Source of the DNA: CAYJAZ01 sp964371865
GTDB lineage: Bacteria > Desulfobacterota > Desulfovibrionia > Desulfovibrionales > Desulfovibrionaceae
DNA: 14,969 nucleotides
Reading direction: 5' to 3'
NCBI GenBank assembly: GCA_964371865.1
Contig: CAYJOR010000062.1
Span: 1-14,969, forward strand
This document shows, piece after piece, positions 5,723 through 13,702 of this stretch. Both the position numbers and the translations under genes were made by a program. The notes below the pieces were generated by a model. That model saw only the letters and a list, made by a program, of their open reading frames with translations, was not told the DNA's origin and searched no databases. Position 1 is the first letter of the stretch. Each line of letters starts with the position of its first letter.

Positions 5723-6592
5723 ATGTACTTTCAAGACGTTATTTTTACATTACAGAAGTTTTGGTCAGATCAAGGCTGTCTAGTAGTGCAACCAATGGAT
5801 TTAGAGTGTGGCGCAGGAACTTTCAACCACTCAACATTTTTGAGAGTTATAGGACCGGAACCTTGGAAGGCTGCATACGTAGAACCTTCAAGAAGACCTA
5901 CCGATGGTCGCTACGGTGAAAATCCTAATAGATTACAACACTATTTCCAATTTCAAGCTATATTAAAACCGGCTCCTTTGGATATACAAGATTTATATCT
6001 TGAAAGCTTAAAAGCTCTCGGACTCAATCCGGCAGAGCATGATATCCGCTTTGTTGAAGACGATTGGGAATCTCCAACACTTGGCGCATGGGGACTTGGT
6101 TGGGAAGTTTGGCTAAACGGCATGGAAGTAACTCAATTTACTTATTTCCAACAAATAGGCGGAATTGATTTAGATCCTATCACTGTTGAACTTACATACG
6201 GTCTTGAAAGACTTGTTATGTATCTTCAAGGTGTTGACTCTGTTTACGATATCATGTGGAATGAAAACGTGAGCTATGGCGAAATTTACTTGCAAAATGA
6301 AATCGAGCAATCTACCTACAACTTTGAAGTAAGCGATGCGAACATGCACCTTCAGCACTTCAACGATTATGAAAAAGAATGCTTGATTTTAGCAGAAAAA
6401 GGCTTAGTAATGCCAGCGTATGACTATCTATTAAAAAGCTCACACACCTTCAATCTTTTAGATGCAAGAGGTGCTATTTCAATCACAGAACGTGCCGGAT
6501 ATATTGGTAGAGTTCGCACACTAGCGGCTCAAGTTGCAAGACTTTATGCAAATCAACGTGAAGAGCTTGGCTATCCAATGCTTAAGAAATAA
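5723..6592 (+). CDS. glyQ: Glycyl-tRNA synthetase alpha subunit
   Basis: GlyQ is the catalytic (class II aminoacylation core) subunit of the alpha2-beta2 glycyl-tRNA synthetase found in most bacteria. The 289-residue product begins MYFQDVIFTLQKFWSDQGC and carries PSRRPTDGRYGENPNRLQHY, the DIRFVEDDWESPTLGAWGLG block and NGMEVTQFTYFQQ, all hallmarks of the family and close to the E. coli protein throughout. Length is normal. It is followed 12 nt later by glyS and certainly co-expressed with it. A hairpin lies in the leader. It is the first gene of the plus-strand block running to 11157. Confidence 0.97.
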   Translation: MYFQDVIFTLQKFWSDQGCLVVQPMDLECGAGTFNHSTFLRVIGPEPWKAAYVEPSRRPTDGRYGENPNRLQHYFQFQAILKPAPLDIQDLYLESLKALGLNPAEHDIRFVEDDWESPTLGAWGLGWEVWLNGMEVTQFTYFQQIGGIDLDPITVELTYGLERLVMYLQGVDSVYDIMWNENVSYGEIYLQNEIEQSTYNFEVSDANMHLQHFNDYEKECLILAEKGLVMPAYDYLLKSSHTFNLLDARGAISITERAGYIGRVRTLAAQVARLYANQREELGYPMLKK

Positions 6593-6604
6593 TAAGGAAG
6601 AAGT

Positions 6605-8698
6605 ATGTCAGATTTTATAATGGAAATAGGAACAGAAGAAATTCCTGCTCGTTTTCTCGATAATACACAGAAAGAACTTTTTACCAGATTTACTACAGCT
6701 CTTACCGAAGAAGGTCTTTCATTTGATGAAATAACAACTTATGCAACTCCTCGACGTGCTACAATCTGCATAAAAAATCTTGCTGAAAAACAAGAAGTGA
6801 AAGAAGAAATCTTTTTAGGCCCTGCTAAAAAAATTGCTTACGCCGAAGACGGTTCTTTGTCAAAAGCGGCGCAAGGTTTTGCTCGTGGTCATAAAGTAAA
6901 TGAAGAAGAAATTTTCCTTACCGATACAGAAAAAGGCACTTATATTGCTGTAAAAAAACAAGTTGGTGGAAAATTAGCTTCTGAAATTTTAGAAACTATC
7001 TGCCCTCAAATTATATTAGCATTACCTTTTCCTAAGAAAATGCGTTGGCACAACTACTCTTTAGCTTATGCTCGCCCTATTCACTGGATTCTTGCTCTTT
7101 TAGATGATACTATTGTTAAATTCTCTGTTGGAGAAATTAACAGTTCTAATACAACTTGCGGACACCGCATTCATGGTGAAGCAAATGTTGAAATTTCAAA
7201 AGCACAAAATTATTTCAAAGTAATTGAAGATCAATCTATCACACTTGATGCAAACAAAAGAAAAGAAATAATTGTAAAAAAAGCAAATGAAATTGTATCA
7301 TACAATAGCGGTACAATTCTTTGGAAAGATTCTTTACTTGATGAAGTTAAAGGACTTGTAGAATGCCCTGTTCCATTACTCGGTGATTTTGACAAATCTT
7401 TCTTAGAACTCCCTCGTGAAGTTTTACTTACCAGTATGGAATCTCACCAAAAAAGCTTTGGTGTTGAAAATAGTGAAAAACAACTTCTTCCTCACTTCCT
7501 TACTGTTTTAAATCTTCATCCAAAAGAGAGCTCAATAGTAAAAAATGGTTGGGAAAAAGTTCTGCGTGCGAGACTTGAAGATGCTCGTTTCTTCTGGAAA
7601 ACTGATAACGCAACTATTTCAACATGCGGTTTTGATGCGTGGCTTAATAAACTCGACAAAGTTATCTTCCTAGGCCCTCTCGGAACCATGGGTGATAAAT
7701 CTCGCAGACTAGAAAAACTTATGGAAGCTCTTGCCGGAAAGCTTAATCTTAATTCTACCCTTGCCGCTGAAGCAGGGCGCTGTGCAAAAGCTGATTTAGT
7801 AAGTGCAATGGTTGGCGAGTTTGATACCCTTCAAGGTATAATGGGCGGTATCTATGCTGATAAATTAGAAAAACCTGAACTTGGTGCTGCTATTCGTGAA
7901 CATTATCTTCCAGCTGGCCCTGAAACAAGCGTTCCATTTAATGATTATGCAGCTCTTCTTTCTCTTTGCGATAAAGCAGATACTCTTGTAGGTCTTTTCG
8001 GATTAAATAGCATTCCAACAGGTACTGCCGATCCTTATGCTCTTCGTAGAAACGCAATCAGTATAGCACGTATCCTTCGTGATAAAGGCTGGCAGTTAGA
8101 TATAGTTGAAATTTTTGATATTGCATATTCATTTTATGCTGAAGATATCAAATGGAAACTTGAAAAACAAGAAGCCATGGAAAAGCTCATCGACTTCTAC
8201 GATGCAAGAGTGAAAAACTTACTTCTAACAGAAGGAAATGATCCACAAGTTGTTGATTCCGTAATGAATATTTCTACTCGTACATCTATGTATGAAATAG
8301 CTCAAAGATTATTAGCAATCAAAACTTTTGCCGTGCATGAAACGTATATTCCTACAGTACAAAGCTTCAAACGTATTACAAATATCATTCGTAAACAAGC
8401 TGTTAATTATACTCTTACAGAAGAAATTAATTCTGCCCTTTTTGAAAATGATGCAGAAAAAGCCTTCTTTGCTAAAATTGACACCTATAAAAATGATTTT
8501 GCAACTGCTTACCAAGCTCAAGATTTTGCAAAATGTTTTGAACTTCTTGCACAAATGTCTCCAGTTATTGATTCTTTCTTTGATTCAACAATGGTGATGG
8601 CAGATGATGAAAATATTCGTCAAAATCGCTTGAACTTATTGTATACAGTACAAAAACCGCTTTCAATTCTTGCTGACTTCACTGCTTTACAAATATAA
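6605..8698 (+). CDS. glyS: Glycyl-tRNA synthetase beta subunit
   Basis: GlyS is the large subunit of alpha2-beta2 glycyl-tRNA synthetase; it binds tRNA-Gly and is needed for aminoacylation. The 697-residue product has the family N-terminus IMEIGTEEIPARF, the KKMRWHNYSLAYARPIHWI block (about 145-163), FLELPREVLLTSMESHQKSF, an HD-like region around LGTMGDKSRRLEKL, PAGPETSVPFNDYAALLSLCDKAD fragments, GTADPYALRRNAISIARIL, and a C-terminal DALR-type anticodon-binding domain (LLYTVQKPLSILADF at the end). It is full length. AAGGAAG lies just upstream of the ATG. Stop TAA. The next gene begins 20 nt after it. Confidence 0.97.
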   Translation: MSDFIMEIGTEEIPARFLDNTQKELFTRFTTALTEEGLSFDEITTYATPRRATICIKNLAEKQEVKEEIFLGPAKKIAYAEDGSLSKAAQGFARGHKVNEEEIFLTDTEKGTYIAVKKQVGGKLASEILETICPQIILALPFPKKMRWHNYSLAYARPIHWILALLDDTIVKFSVGEINSSNTTCGHRIHGEANVEISKAQNYFKVIEDQSITLDANKRKEIIVKKANEIVSYNSGTILWKDSLLDEVKGLVECPVPLLGDFDKSFLELPREVLLTSMESHQKSFGVENSEKQLLPHFLTVLNLHPKESSIVKNGWEKVLRARLEDARFFWKTDNATISTCGFDAWLNKLDKVIFLGPLGTMGDKSRRLEKLMEALAGKLNLNSTLAAEAGRCAKADLVSAMVGEFDTLQGIMGGIYADKLEKPELGAAIREHYLPAGPETSVPFNDYAALLSLCDKADTLVGLFGLNSIPTGTADPYALRRNAISIARILRDKGWQLDIVEIFDIAYSFYAEDIKWKLEKQEAMEKLIDFYDARVKNLLLTEGNDPQVVDSVMNISTRTSMYEIAQRLLAIKTFAVHETYIPTVQSFKRITNIIRKQAVNYTLTEEINSALFENDAEKAFFAKIDTYKNDFATAYQAQDFAKCFELLAQMSPVIDSFFDSTMVMADDENIRQNRLNLLYTVQKPLSILADFTALQI

Positions 8699-8718
8699 TC
8701 TAAAATAAGAGGCAAGTC

Positions 8719-9738
8719 ATGGCACATCTTCCAGACTATCAAGATGTTTTGAGTCAAATTGATACTATCCTAGATCCGAACGATAACTGGGTAATTCTTA
8801 TCAACGCTGACCCTGATGCCATGGCTTGCGCTCTTTCGCTTAAGCGCATCATCAAGAAAAAAGTAAACAATGTTTCTATTTCTCATATTAATGAGATTAA
8901 ACGTCCCGATAATCTTACCATGATAAGATTGCTCGGGATAAAAATGTTTAAATGGGAAAAAGAACATATTTCTGAATTTCAAAAATTTGCCATTGTTGAT
9001 TCTCAACCTCATCATAATGTTCAATTTGAAGGTATTTCTTTTGACTTGGTAATTGATCATCATCCACTACCTGAAAATATCACTATTCAATCCATTTCAA
9101 ACTCAACAGATAAAAAGAGTAAATCATCTACTGTTTCTTATATTTTTCCAGAATTAGGAGCTTGTGCATCTTTTTTCACTGAACTTTTGATAAGTGCTAA
9201 GGTTTCAATAGGAAAAAAACTTGCTACTGCGCTTCAATACGCTATCCGAACTGATACCCATTCTTTTGGAACAAGGGCAAGTAGCCTTGATTTTAGAGCT
9301 TATCAAAAACTTAATGCTTATGCCGACCACTCCACTCTTATGCGCATTCTAAGAAGTGAATACCTCCCTGAATGGCTACCCTATTTTGCGCAAGGAATTG
9401 AAAGTCTTACAACTTGTGCTGATGGATATCTTTCTTTTATTGGGATTGTACAAAACCCCGATTTACTCGTTGTTGTTGCTGATTTCTTCCAAAAAGTTCA
9501 CAGCTTTAAATGGGTAGCAGTAAGTGGAACTTATAATGATACTCTTATTGTAATATTTCGAGGTTGTGCTGAGTGCGATTTAGGTGCGCTTGCATCAAAA
9601 GCTTTCAGTGATTATGGTTCAGCGGGTGGTCATCCACACATGGCAAGAGCTGAGATACCTTTAAAAAACACATCACAACCTTTAGCCCAATTTATACAAA
9701 TCCAAATTCTTTCAGCTAAAAACGATAACAAAGATTAA
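8719..9738 (+). CDS. DHH/DHHA1-family phosphoesterase (NrnA-like)
   Basis: DHH-family phosphoesterases hydrolyse short oligonucleotides, pAp or cyclic dinucleotides with two metal ions. This 339-residue protein has motif I NADPDAMAC (29-37), motif II with Asp94 (VDSQPHHN), motif III IDHHP (112-116), an Asp at 179 (RTDTHSFG), and the C-terminal DHHA1 signature GSAGGHPHMARAE (300-312). The domain order matches NrnA (nanoRNase/pAp phosphatase). In motif I the His that normally starts HxNPDGDA appears to be replaced by Leu27. It has an AAGAGG Shine-Dalgarno, starts 20 nt after glyS and is followed 9 nt later by the rhomboid gene. Exact substrate is not decided by sequence. Confidence 0.88.
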   Translation: MAHLPDYQDVLSQIDTILDPNDNWVILINADPDAMACALSLKRIIKKKVNNVSISHINEIKRPDNLTMIRLLGIKMFKWEKEHISEFQKFAIVDSQPHHNVQFEGISFDLVIDHHPLPENITIQSISNSTDKKSKSSTVSYIFPELGACASFFTELLISAKVSIGKKLATALQYAIRTDTHSFGTRASSLDFRAYQKLNAYADHSTLMRILRSEYLPEWLPYFAQGIESLTTCADGYLSFIGIVQNPDLLVVVADFFQKVHSFKWVAVSGTYNDTLIVIFRGCAECDLGALASKAFSDYGSAGGHPHMARAEIPLKNTSQPLAQFIQIQILSAKNDNKD

Positions 9739-9747
9739 AATATATTT

Positions 9748-10758
9748 ATGAAAAAAAAATTAGAAATTTCTCGTATAATTACTCGCTCTCAAGATAATGA
9801 TAAATCATGGAGAGCTATTGACGATAATCTACTAGGAAAGAACTCATTAAGTGGAATAAAAACTTCCATACATTTAAAAAATACTATTAAAGTATGGTCA
9901 TTAGTATTATCAGCTCGTTCGATTCCGCATTTTGTAGAGTACGAACGTACAAAGCTTAATAAAAAAATGACTCAAGCTCGAATTTTTGTACCAGCTATGT
10001 ATGAAAAAAAAGCTCGCCAAGAACTCTATCTATATACACAAGAAAATTTGAAACGCCCTTTTGTGCACCATAATTTGCATTCTAGCGCAAGATATGCGTT
10101 TATAATTTTACTTTTACTTATTGCCTTCCATTTTTATAGATTCGGTTTACTCTCCGTTCCGCAAGAACTTCTTCAATCTTCTGACTACTGGCTTGAGCTT
10201 GGAAAGCTGAGTGCGGAAAAAGTACGCAATCTTTCAGAACATTGGCGTTCGATCACTGCTTTGACTCTACATGCAGATTTAGGCCATCTTTTCAGCAATT
10301 TCCTATTTGGCGGACTTTTCCTTACAGTTCTTGCTCGTCGTCTTGGAATCGGGATTGCTCTTTTTAGTGGTGTAGTTGCTGCAATAATTGCAAATGAAAT
10401 TTCTGTCTTTATTCGACCTATAACATATTCAGCTGTCGGATTTTCCACTGCTTTATTTGCCTTTTTAGGTGTAGCTTGCGCTGATATGATGATTCGTGAT
10501 ACACACAGAAAAAAGATATATGTACTAGTGCCACTTGCCGCTGGTATGGGCTTACTAGCATTACTTGGGACAAGCGGAGAAAGAACTGATTATCTTGCTC
10601 ACATATTAGGATTTATCTGCGGTGTATTCATTGGTTTACCTATTGCAACTATTCTTAAAGACTATCCTGTAAGACCTAAAATTATAGGAGCATTCCTTAC
10701 TTTATTAACGATTGATATCTTTATTTTTGCTTGGATTTATGCTGTAAACGTCAACTAG
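9748..10758 (+). CDS. Rhomboid-family intramembrane serine protease
   Basis: Rhomboids cleave transmembrane substrates within the inner membrane using a Ser-His dyad. The 336-residue product has a cytosolic N-terminal region (1-112, basic, including IPHFVEYERTKL and ARIFVPAMYEKKARQELY), then TM1 (about 114-130). A GlpG-like core follows: HADLGHLFSNF with Asn184, GFSTALFAFLG with Ser233 as nucleophile, and AHILGFICGVFIGL with His285 as its partner. A final TM lies at 311-333. The motif is GFS rather than the common G-A/L-S-G. No clear Shine-Dalgarno precedes the ATG, and the DHH gene ends 9 nt upstream, so coupling is likely. The stop is TAG. Substrates are unknown. Confidence 0.88.
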   Translation: MKKKLEISRIITRSQDNDKSWRAIDDNLLGKNSLSGIKTSIHLKNTIKVWSLVLSARSIPHFVEYERTKLNKKMTQARIFVPAMYEKKARQELYLYTQENLKRPFVHHNLHSSARYAFIILLLLIAFHFYRFGLLSVPQELLQSSDYWLELGKLSAEKVRNLSEHWRSITALTLHADLGHLFSNFLFGGLFLTVLARRLGIGIALFSGVVAAIIANEISVFIRPITYSAVGFSTALFAFLGVACADMMIRDTHRKKIYVLVPLAAGMGLLALLGTSGERTDYLAHILGFICGVFIGLPIATILKDYPVRPKIIGAFLTLLTIDIFIFAWIYAVNVN

Positions 10759-10763
10759 TTTGT

Positions 10764-10768
10764 GAGGG
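10764..10768 (+). promoter_or_regulatory. Shine-Dalgarno deciding the dgkA start
   Basis: GAGGG lies 8 nt before ATG 10777. It favours this start over the in-frame GTG at 10762, which would overlap the Shine-Dalgarno itself. Confidence 0.7.
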
Positions 10769-10776
10769 TAAATATT

Positions 10777-11157
10777 ATGAAGAGTTCAATTAGAAATAGT
10801 TTTAAAGGTACTTCTGGAATAAAACGTTTAGTAAATGCTCTTATGTATTCAAAAGATGGATATATTTCTGCATGGAATGATGAGCAAGCTTTTCGTCAAA
10901 TTATTCTTATAAATCTTCTTGCGATTCCTTGCGCTCTTTATTTTGGCAATACATTTTCTGAAAAAGTTTTGCTTCTTATTCCTGCGATTCTCTGTATCGT
11001 GGTAGAGCTCATAAATAGTGCTGTTGAGAATGTTGTCGACAGAATATCGTTAGACTTTCATGAATTTTCAAAAAAAGCAAAAGATATGGGTAGTGCTGCA
11101 CAATTAACGACGCAAATGCTCCTCTTTGGAACTTGGCTACTCTTTTTTATCTGCTAG
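10777..11157 (+). CDS. dgkA: Diacylglycerol kinase (prokaryotic DgkA type)
   Basis: DgkA is a small trimeric inner-membrane kinase that phosphorylates diacylglycerol (or undecaprenol in some bacteria), recycling lipid by-products of envelope assembly. The 126-residue protein shows the family plan: an N-terminal amphipathic part with AWNDEQAFRQ (Glu36 matching E. coli Glu28), hydrophobic segments at about 41-56, 63-79 and 112-125, and the signature ELINSAVENVVDR (77-89, catalytic Glu77 and Glu84) followed by KKAKDMGSAAQ (99-109). Length is normal. It is the last gene of the plus-strand block, 18 nt after the rhomboid stop. The stop is TAG. It converges on comF with only 31 bp between. Confidence 0.95.
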   Translation: MKSSIRNSFKGTSGIKRLVNALMYSKDGYISAWNDEQAFRQIILINLLAIPCALYFGNTFSEKVLLLIPAILCIVVELINSAVENVVDRISLDFHEFSKKAKDMGSAAQLTTQMLLFGTWLLFFIC

Positions 11158-11170
11158 AACATATTTCACT

Positions 11171-11197
11171 TCAAAATATCTAAAAAAATTATTTTGA
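11171..11197. terminator. Weak AT-rich hairpin between convergent dgkA and comF
   Basis: TCAAAATA (11171-11178) pairs with TATTTTGA (11190-11197). The loop holds seven A's. It overlaps the last codons of comF and lies 13 nt after dgkA. An all-AT stem is a poor terminator, but nothing better is present between the two genes. Confidence 0.3.
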
Positions 11198-11926
11198 TAA
11201 AGGTGTTCCTGCAATATAAACAACATAAACTTTTTTCGCACCGGCATTTAGTAATGTCTTTGTTGCCTCATGAAGAGTAGTTCCAGTTGTCGAAACATCA
11301 TCTAACAAAAGAAAGATTTTATCTTTGCATAAATTTGAATCCGCCCAAAATGCTCCATCAAGATTTTTTAATCTTTGGTCGCGCTGCAAAGAAGATTGTG
11401 CATTTGTATGCTTTACTTTCTTTAGAATTTCTGCTGAGTATGGAATCTTATCTTTTTTATTGATATATTTTACAATTTCTAGACATTGATTATACCCTCT
11501 TTTCAGCAATTTTTTTTCATGAATCGGAATAGGAATAAGATAATCAAAAGAAGGGAATTCTATTATTTTTTGTCTTGCAATATCGCCAAGAGTATAGTGA
11601 TAGATAAGATTATCATTAAATTTTGCTTGAGTGATTATTTCTTGAATAATACCATCATAGAGGCCAAAAAACTTTAGTTGACTCCAGAGTGGTGCATTTT
11701 CACGACATTTTTCACAACTATCAGTAATTAGCGAATTATCATTTAATATATTACCGCAAGTAGAACAAAACCCTTTTTCACGTTGATTTAATAAATCGGC
11801 ACACTCCAAACAAAGCCCGTAGTAGTTGCTATTTTCAGAATAAATGCTTTCACAATAAATACATTTTTTTTCGTTTAAGATATCGACTAATGTAACCTTA
11901 AATGATTTAATAAAGTTTAAAAACAT
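11189..11926 (-). CDS. comF: ComF-family zinc-finger phosphoribosyltransferase-like protein
   Basis: ComF proteins (GntX in E. coli) are linked to DNA uptake and processing of imported DNA; the biochemical role of the PRTase fold is unsettled. The 245-residue product has two N-terminal zinc-ribbon cysteine sets (Cys22/25/39/42 and Cys54/57/71/74), the IPIPIHEKKLLKRGYNQ block (130-146), and the PRPP-loop LLLDDVSTTGTTLHEA (206-221). Length is typical. Its start overlaps the end of the upstream flavoprotein gene by 10 nt, so translation is likely coupled. No other competence gene is visible in the window. Confidence 0.88.
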   Translation of the reverse strand: MFLNFIKSFKVTLVDILNEKKCIYCESIYSENSNYYGLCLECADLLNQREKGFCSTCGNILNDNSLITDSCEKCRENAPLWSQLKFFGLYDGIIQEIITQAKFNDNLIYHYTLGDIARQKIIEFPSFDYLIPIPIHEKKLLKRGYNQCLEIVKYINKKDKIPYSAEILKKVKHTNAQSSLQRDQRLKNLDGAFWADSNLCKDKIFLLLDDVSTTGTTLHEATKTLLNAGAKKVYVVYIAGTPLSK

Positions 11927-12462
11927 ATTTCTGAAATAAACTCTGAAATTTTTTCTTGAGAAGCTTGAGAATTAAAAAAATCGTTTTGATTTTCTAAGCC
12001 GTAAAGGCAAATACTTTCTTTGAATTCTGCTTGTATCATAGGGGCAAAATATTTAAGACTAAGCTCCAGCCCTTGTGATAATTTTTCGCCTTTAGTTCTT
12101 GCCGCTATATAAACAGCATAGATATTTCTATTTACAAATCGCTCTTGATTCCAAAATCTTTGGCTTCTATCAATAAAAGCCTTAAGTTGGGCAGGCGCAT
12201 GATAAAAATAAATCGGCGTTACTATAATAATTTTCTTATATGACAAACACTTTTCAAGAAGAATTGAATAAGTATCATTTGAGTCAAGTGAACAGAGCCC
12301 TATGTTTTTAGTACAGTATCCGCAATCAATACAAGGATTAACCCTATAGTCATAAAGAGAAAGTACAGAGGCAGAGGGCAACAACTTTTGAATTGTTTTT
12401 GAAATCTGCATACAGTTCCCCTCTTTACGAGGAGAACTGTTTAAAATTAAAACTTCATTCAT
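11917..12462 (-). CDS. Iron-sulfur flavoprotein (NADPH-dependent FMN reductase family)
   Basis: A 181-residue flavodoxin-fold protein. The FMN phosphate loop is NSSPRKEGN (8-16), and TPIYFYHAPAQLKAFIDR (82-99) is the second flavin-binding block. Cys44, Cys47, Cys50 and Cys57 form a compact C-x2-C-x2-C-x6-C motif, as in the Isf iron-sulfur flavoproteins of anaerobes, which carry a [4Fe-4S] cluster and FMN and reduce O2, H2O2 or other acceptors. The role here is therefore likely electron transfer or oxidant defence in an anaerobe, but the partner is unknown. It begins 6 nt after dksA, with no clear Shine-Dalgarno, and overlaps comF by 10 nt. Confidence 0.8.
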   Translation of the reverse strand: MNEVLILNSSPRKEGNCMQISKTIQKLLPSASVLSLYDYRVNPCIDCGYCTKNIGLCSLDSNDTYSILLEKCLSYKKIIIVTPIYFYHAPAQLKAFIDRSQRFWNQERFVNRNIYAVYIAARTKGEKLSQGLELSLKYFAPMIQAEFKESICLYGLENQNDFFNSQASQEKISEFISEICF

Positions 12463-12468
12463 TTAAGC

Positions 12469-12831
12469 TTACGAACCAGAGATATCTTCGCCTTCTTCCT
12501 GTCTACTTTTGCAGTTAATACAAAGAGTTGTAACAGGTCTAGCTTTTAGCCTAGCAACGCCAATGTCTTCACCACATTCTTCACACTCACCATATCTGCC
12601 ATCATCAATTCTTTGTAATGCTTCATTGATTTTGCGAATAAGGCGGCGTTCTCTATCTCTAATACGCAAGGTAAAAGCTCGATCAGATTCAGCTGTAGCT
12701 CTATCTGCTGGGTCAGCAAACATTTCTGCATTTCCGTTTAAATCTTCGATTGTAGAGTCACCTTTTTGTTGTGCCTCTTCGAGCATTGTATTCAGGAGTT
12801 TTGTAAAATAATGTAAATCTTGAGCTTCCAT
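12469..12831 (-). CDS. dksA: DksA/TraR-family zinc-finger transcription factor
   Basis: DksA-family proteins enter the secondary channel of RNA polymerase and, with ppGpp, adjust transcription of rRNA and stress genes. The 120-residue product has an N-terminal coiled-coil half, the tip DPADRATAESDR (40-51) containing the D-x2-D-x-A pattern of true DksA (Asp40, Asp43, Ala45), a second helix rich in Arg (RIRDRERRLIRKI), and a C-terminal zinc finger: Cys83, Cys86, Cys104, Cys107 (C-x2-C-x17-C-x2-C). The start at 12831 is chosen for its strong GGAGG and the family-typical N-terminus; an in-frame upstream start at 12882 is unsupported. It is shorter than E. coli DksA (151 residues) but usual for other groups. 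It heads the dksA-flavoprotein-comF run. Confidence 0.9.
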   Translation of the reverse strand: MEAQDLHYFTKLLNTMLEEAQQKGDSTIEDLNGNAEMFADPADRATAESDRAFTLRIRDRERRLIRKINEALQRIDDGRYGECEECGEDIGVARLKARPVTTLCINCKSRQEEGEDISGS

Positions 12832-12836
12832 AATAA

Positions 12837-12841
12837 CCTCC
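12837..12841 (-). promoter_or_regulatory. Shine-Dalgarno deciding the dksA start
   Basis: GGAGG on the minus strand, 5 nt before ATG 12831. It is one of the strongest ribosome binding sites in the window. Confidence 0.75.
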
Positions 12842-12862
12842 AAAACTAAATCATTTATTGCT

Positions 12863-12871
12863 GTTATATCA
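12863..12871 (-). promoter_or_regulatory. Candidate extended -10 promoter for dksA
   Basis: TGATATAAC on the minus strand matches the extended -10 form TGnTATAAT at all but one position. No good -35 is present, which is acceptable for extended -10 promoters. It predicts a short leader of about 25 nt. Confidence 0.4.
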
Positions 12872-12904
12872 AATGCAACCAAGTCATCCTGTTAATTGAG
12901 ACAG

Positions 12905-12917
12905 AATTAGCCTAATT
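12905..12917. repeat. Short palindrome AATTAG-C-CTAATT upstream of dksA
   Basis: Two perfect 6-bp arms around one base, 74 bp upstream of the dksA start and about 35 bp upstream of its candidate -10. It is an operator-like shape but of chance-level length in AT-rich DNA. Confidence 0.3.
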
Positions 12918-12957
12918 ATTGAATTTTGTAAAGCATTTTTTAGCACATTCTAAATTA

Positions 12958-13599
12958 TTATTCTGAAACGCTTTTAAGCCAAGCCTCAACTTCCATAAAA
13001 GATTCAGCTTTATTAGGCACTTCCATTTCTGAATTTTTAAATCCTAAGAATGGAATATTCGCTGCAAGTGCAGTTTTTCTATCATTATCTGAATCACCTA
13101 TAAAAAGAGCATCTTCTGGGTTAATTTTCCAGGTTTTACAAATTGATAATGCTCCAATAGGATCTGGTTTAGCCGGAAGAATAGCTGGCGTCATTACCGG
13201 CGAAAAATATTGTGTGAGATTATTCATCTCTAAAATTTCTTGCATTGCAATAATTCTATTTGTATGAATGCCGGTTGGAATATTTTGAGATTTGCAATAC
13301 TCAAGCAAACTCACCATCCCCTCATTGATTACAAGTGTTGGTGTGATATCACGAACATAATCAATTTTTTTATAGGCATCAGCTGCAAGTTCTTTCAAAG
13401 AAGCTGGAATTACAAGTTGAAGTGCCTCTGCGCCTGTCATTTGATGAACAAGCATTCTTTGTTCATCGGTCATATCAGGCAACCCTATAGCGCGACGTAG
13501 AGAATTATAGAAATGAGTATTAGAGTCGAAAGAATCTATAATAACACCATCGCAATCAAAAATTATACCTTTTGGTTTATGAGTATATGATATTTTCAT
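12958..13599 (-). CDS. HAD-superfamily hydrolase, phosphoglycolate-phosphatase-like
   Basis: A 213-residue HAD phosphatase. Motif I is FDCDGVIIDS with Asp15 (nucleophile) and Asp17, motif II is the Thr113 of GIHTNR, motif III is Lys144 in PAKPDP, and motif IV is GDSDNDRKTA with Asp169 and Asp173. The alpha-helical cap lies between about 20 and 90, as in subfamily IA enzymes such as Gph and PgmB-like phosphatases. Gph would dispose of 2-phosphoglycolate from DNA repair, but the substrate cannot be fixed from the motifs. The Shine-Dalgarno is weak (AGAAG). It lies after the rplY terminator, so it is probably its own transcription unit. Confidence 0.85.
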   Translation of the reverse strand: MKISYTHKPKGIIFDCDGVIIDSFDSNTHFYNSLRRAIGLPDMTDEQRMLVHQMTGAEALQLVIPASLKELAADAYKKIDYVRDITPTLVINEGMVSLLEYCKSQNIPTGIHTNRIIAMQEILEMNNLTQYFSPVMTPAILPAKPDPIGALSICKTWKINPEDALFIGDSDNDRKTALAANIPFLGFKNSEMEVPNKAESFMEVEAWLKSVSE

Positions 13600-13644
13600 A
13601 GTATACTTCTTTGTGCGTACACACTTTCTTGTGGTTTATAAATG

Positions 13645-13676
13645 TAAAAAGGGAAAGTACCTTTCGGTAATTTCCC
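13645..13676 (-). terminator. Rho-independent terminator of rplY
   Basis: On the minus strand GGGAAATTACC, a short GAAA loop, then GGTACTTTCCC, followed directly by TTTTT. The 11-bp stem has one mismatch. It sits about 27 bp after the rplY stop. Confidence 0.88.
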
Positions 13677-13702
13677 CTATAATTCCTATCTAATCGCTAA
13701 TC

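Noticed and set aside
12832..12882. 17-residue upstream extension of DksA
   Set aside because: GGAGG directly precedes the inner ATG at 12831, and the extension covers the candidate promoter.
13600..13625. TGTG...CACA operator-like palindrome before the HAD gene
   Set aside because: Only 4-bp arms; within chance expectation.
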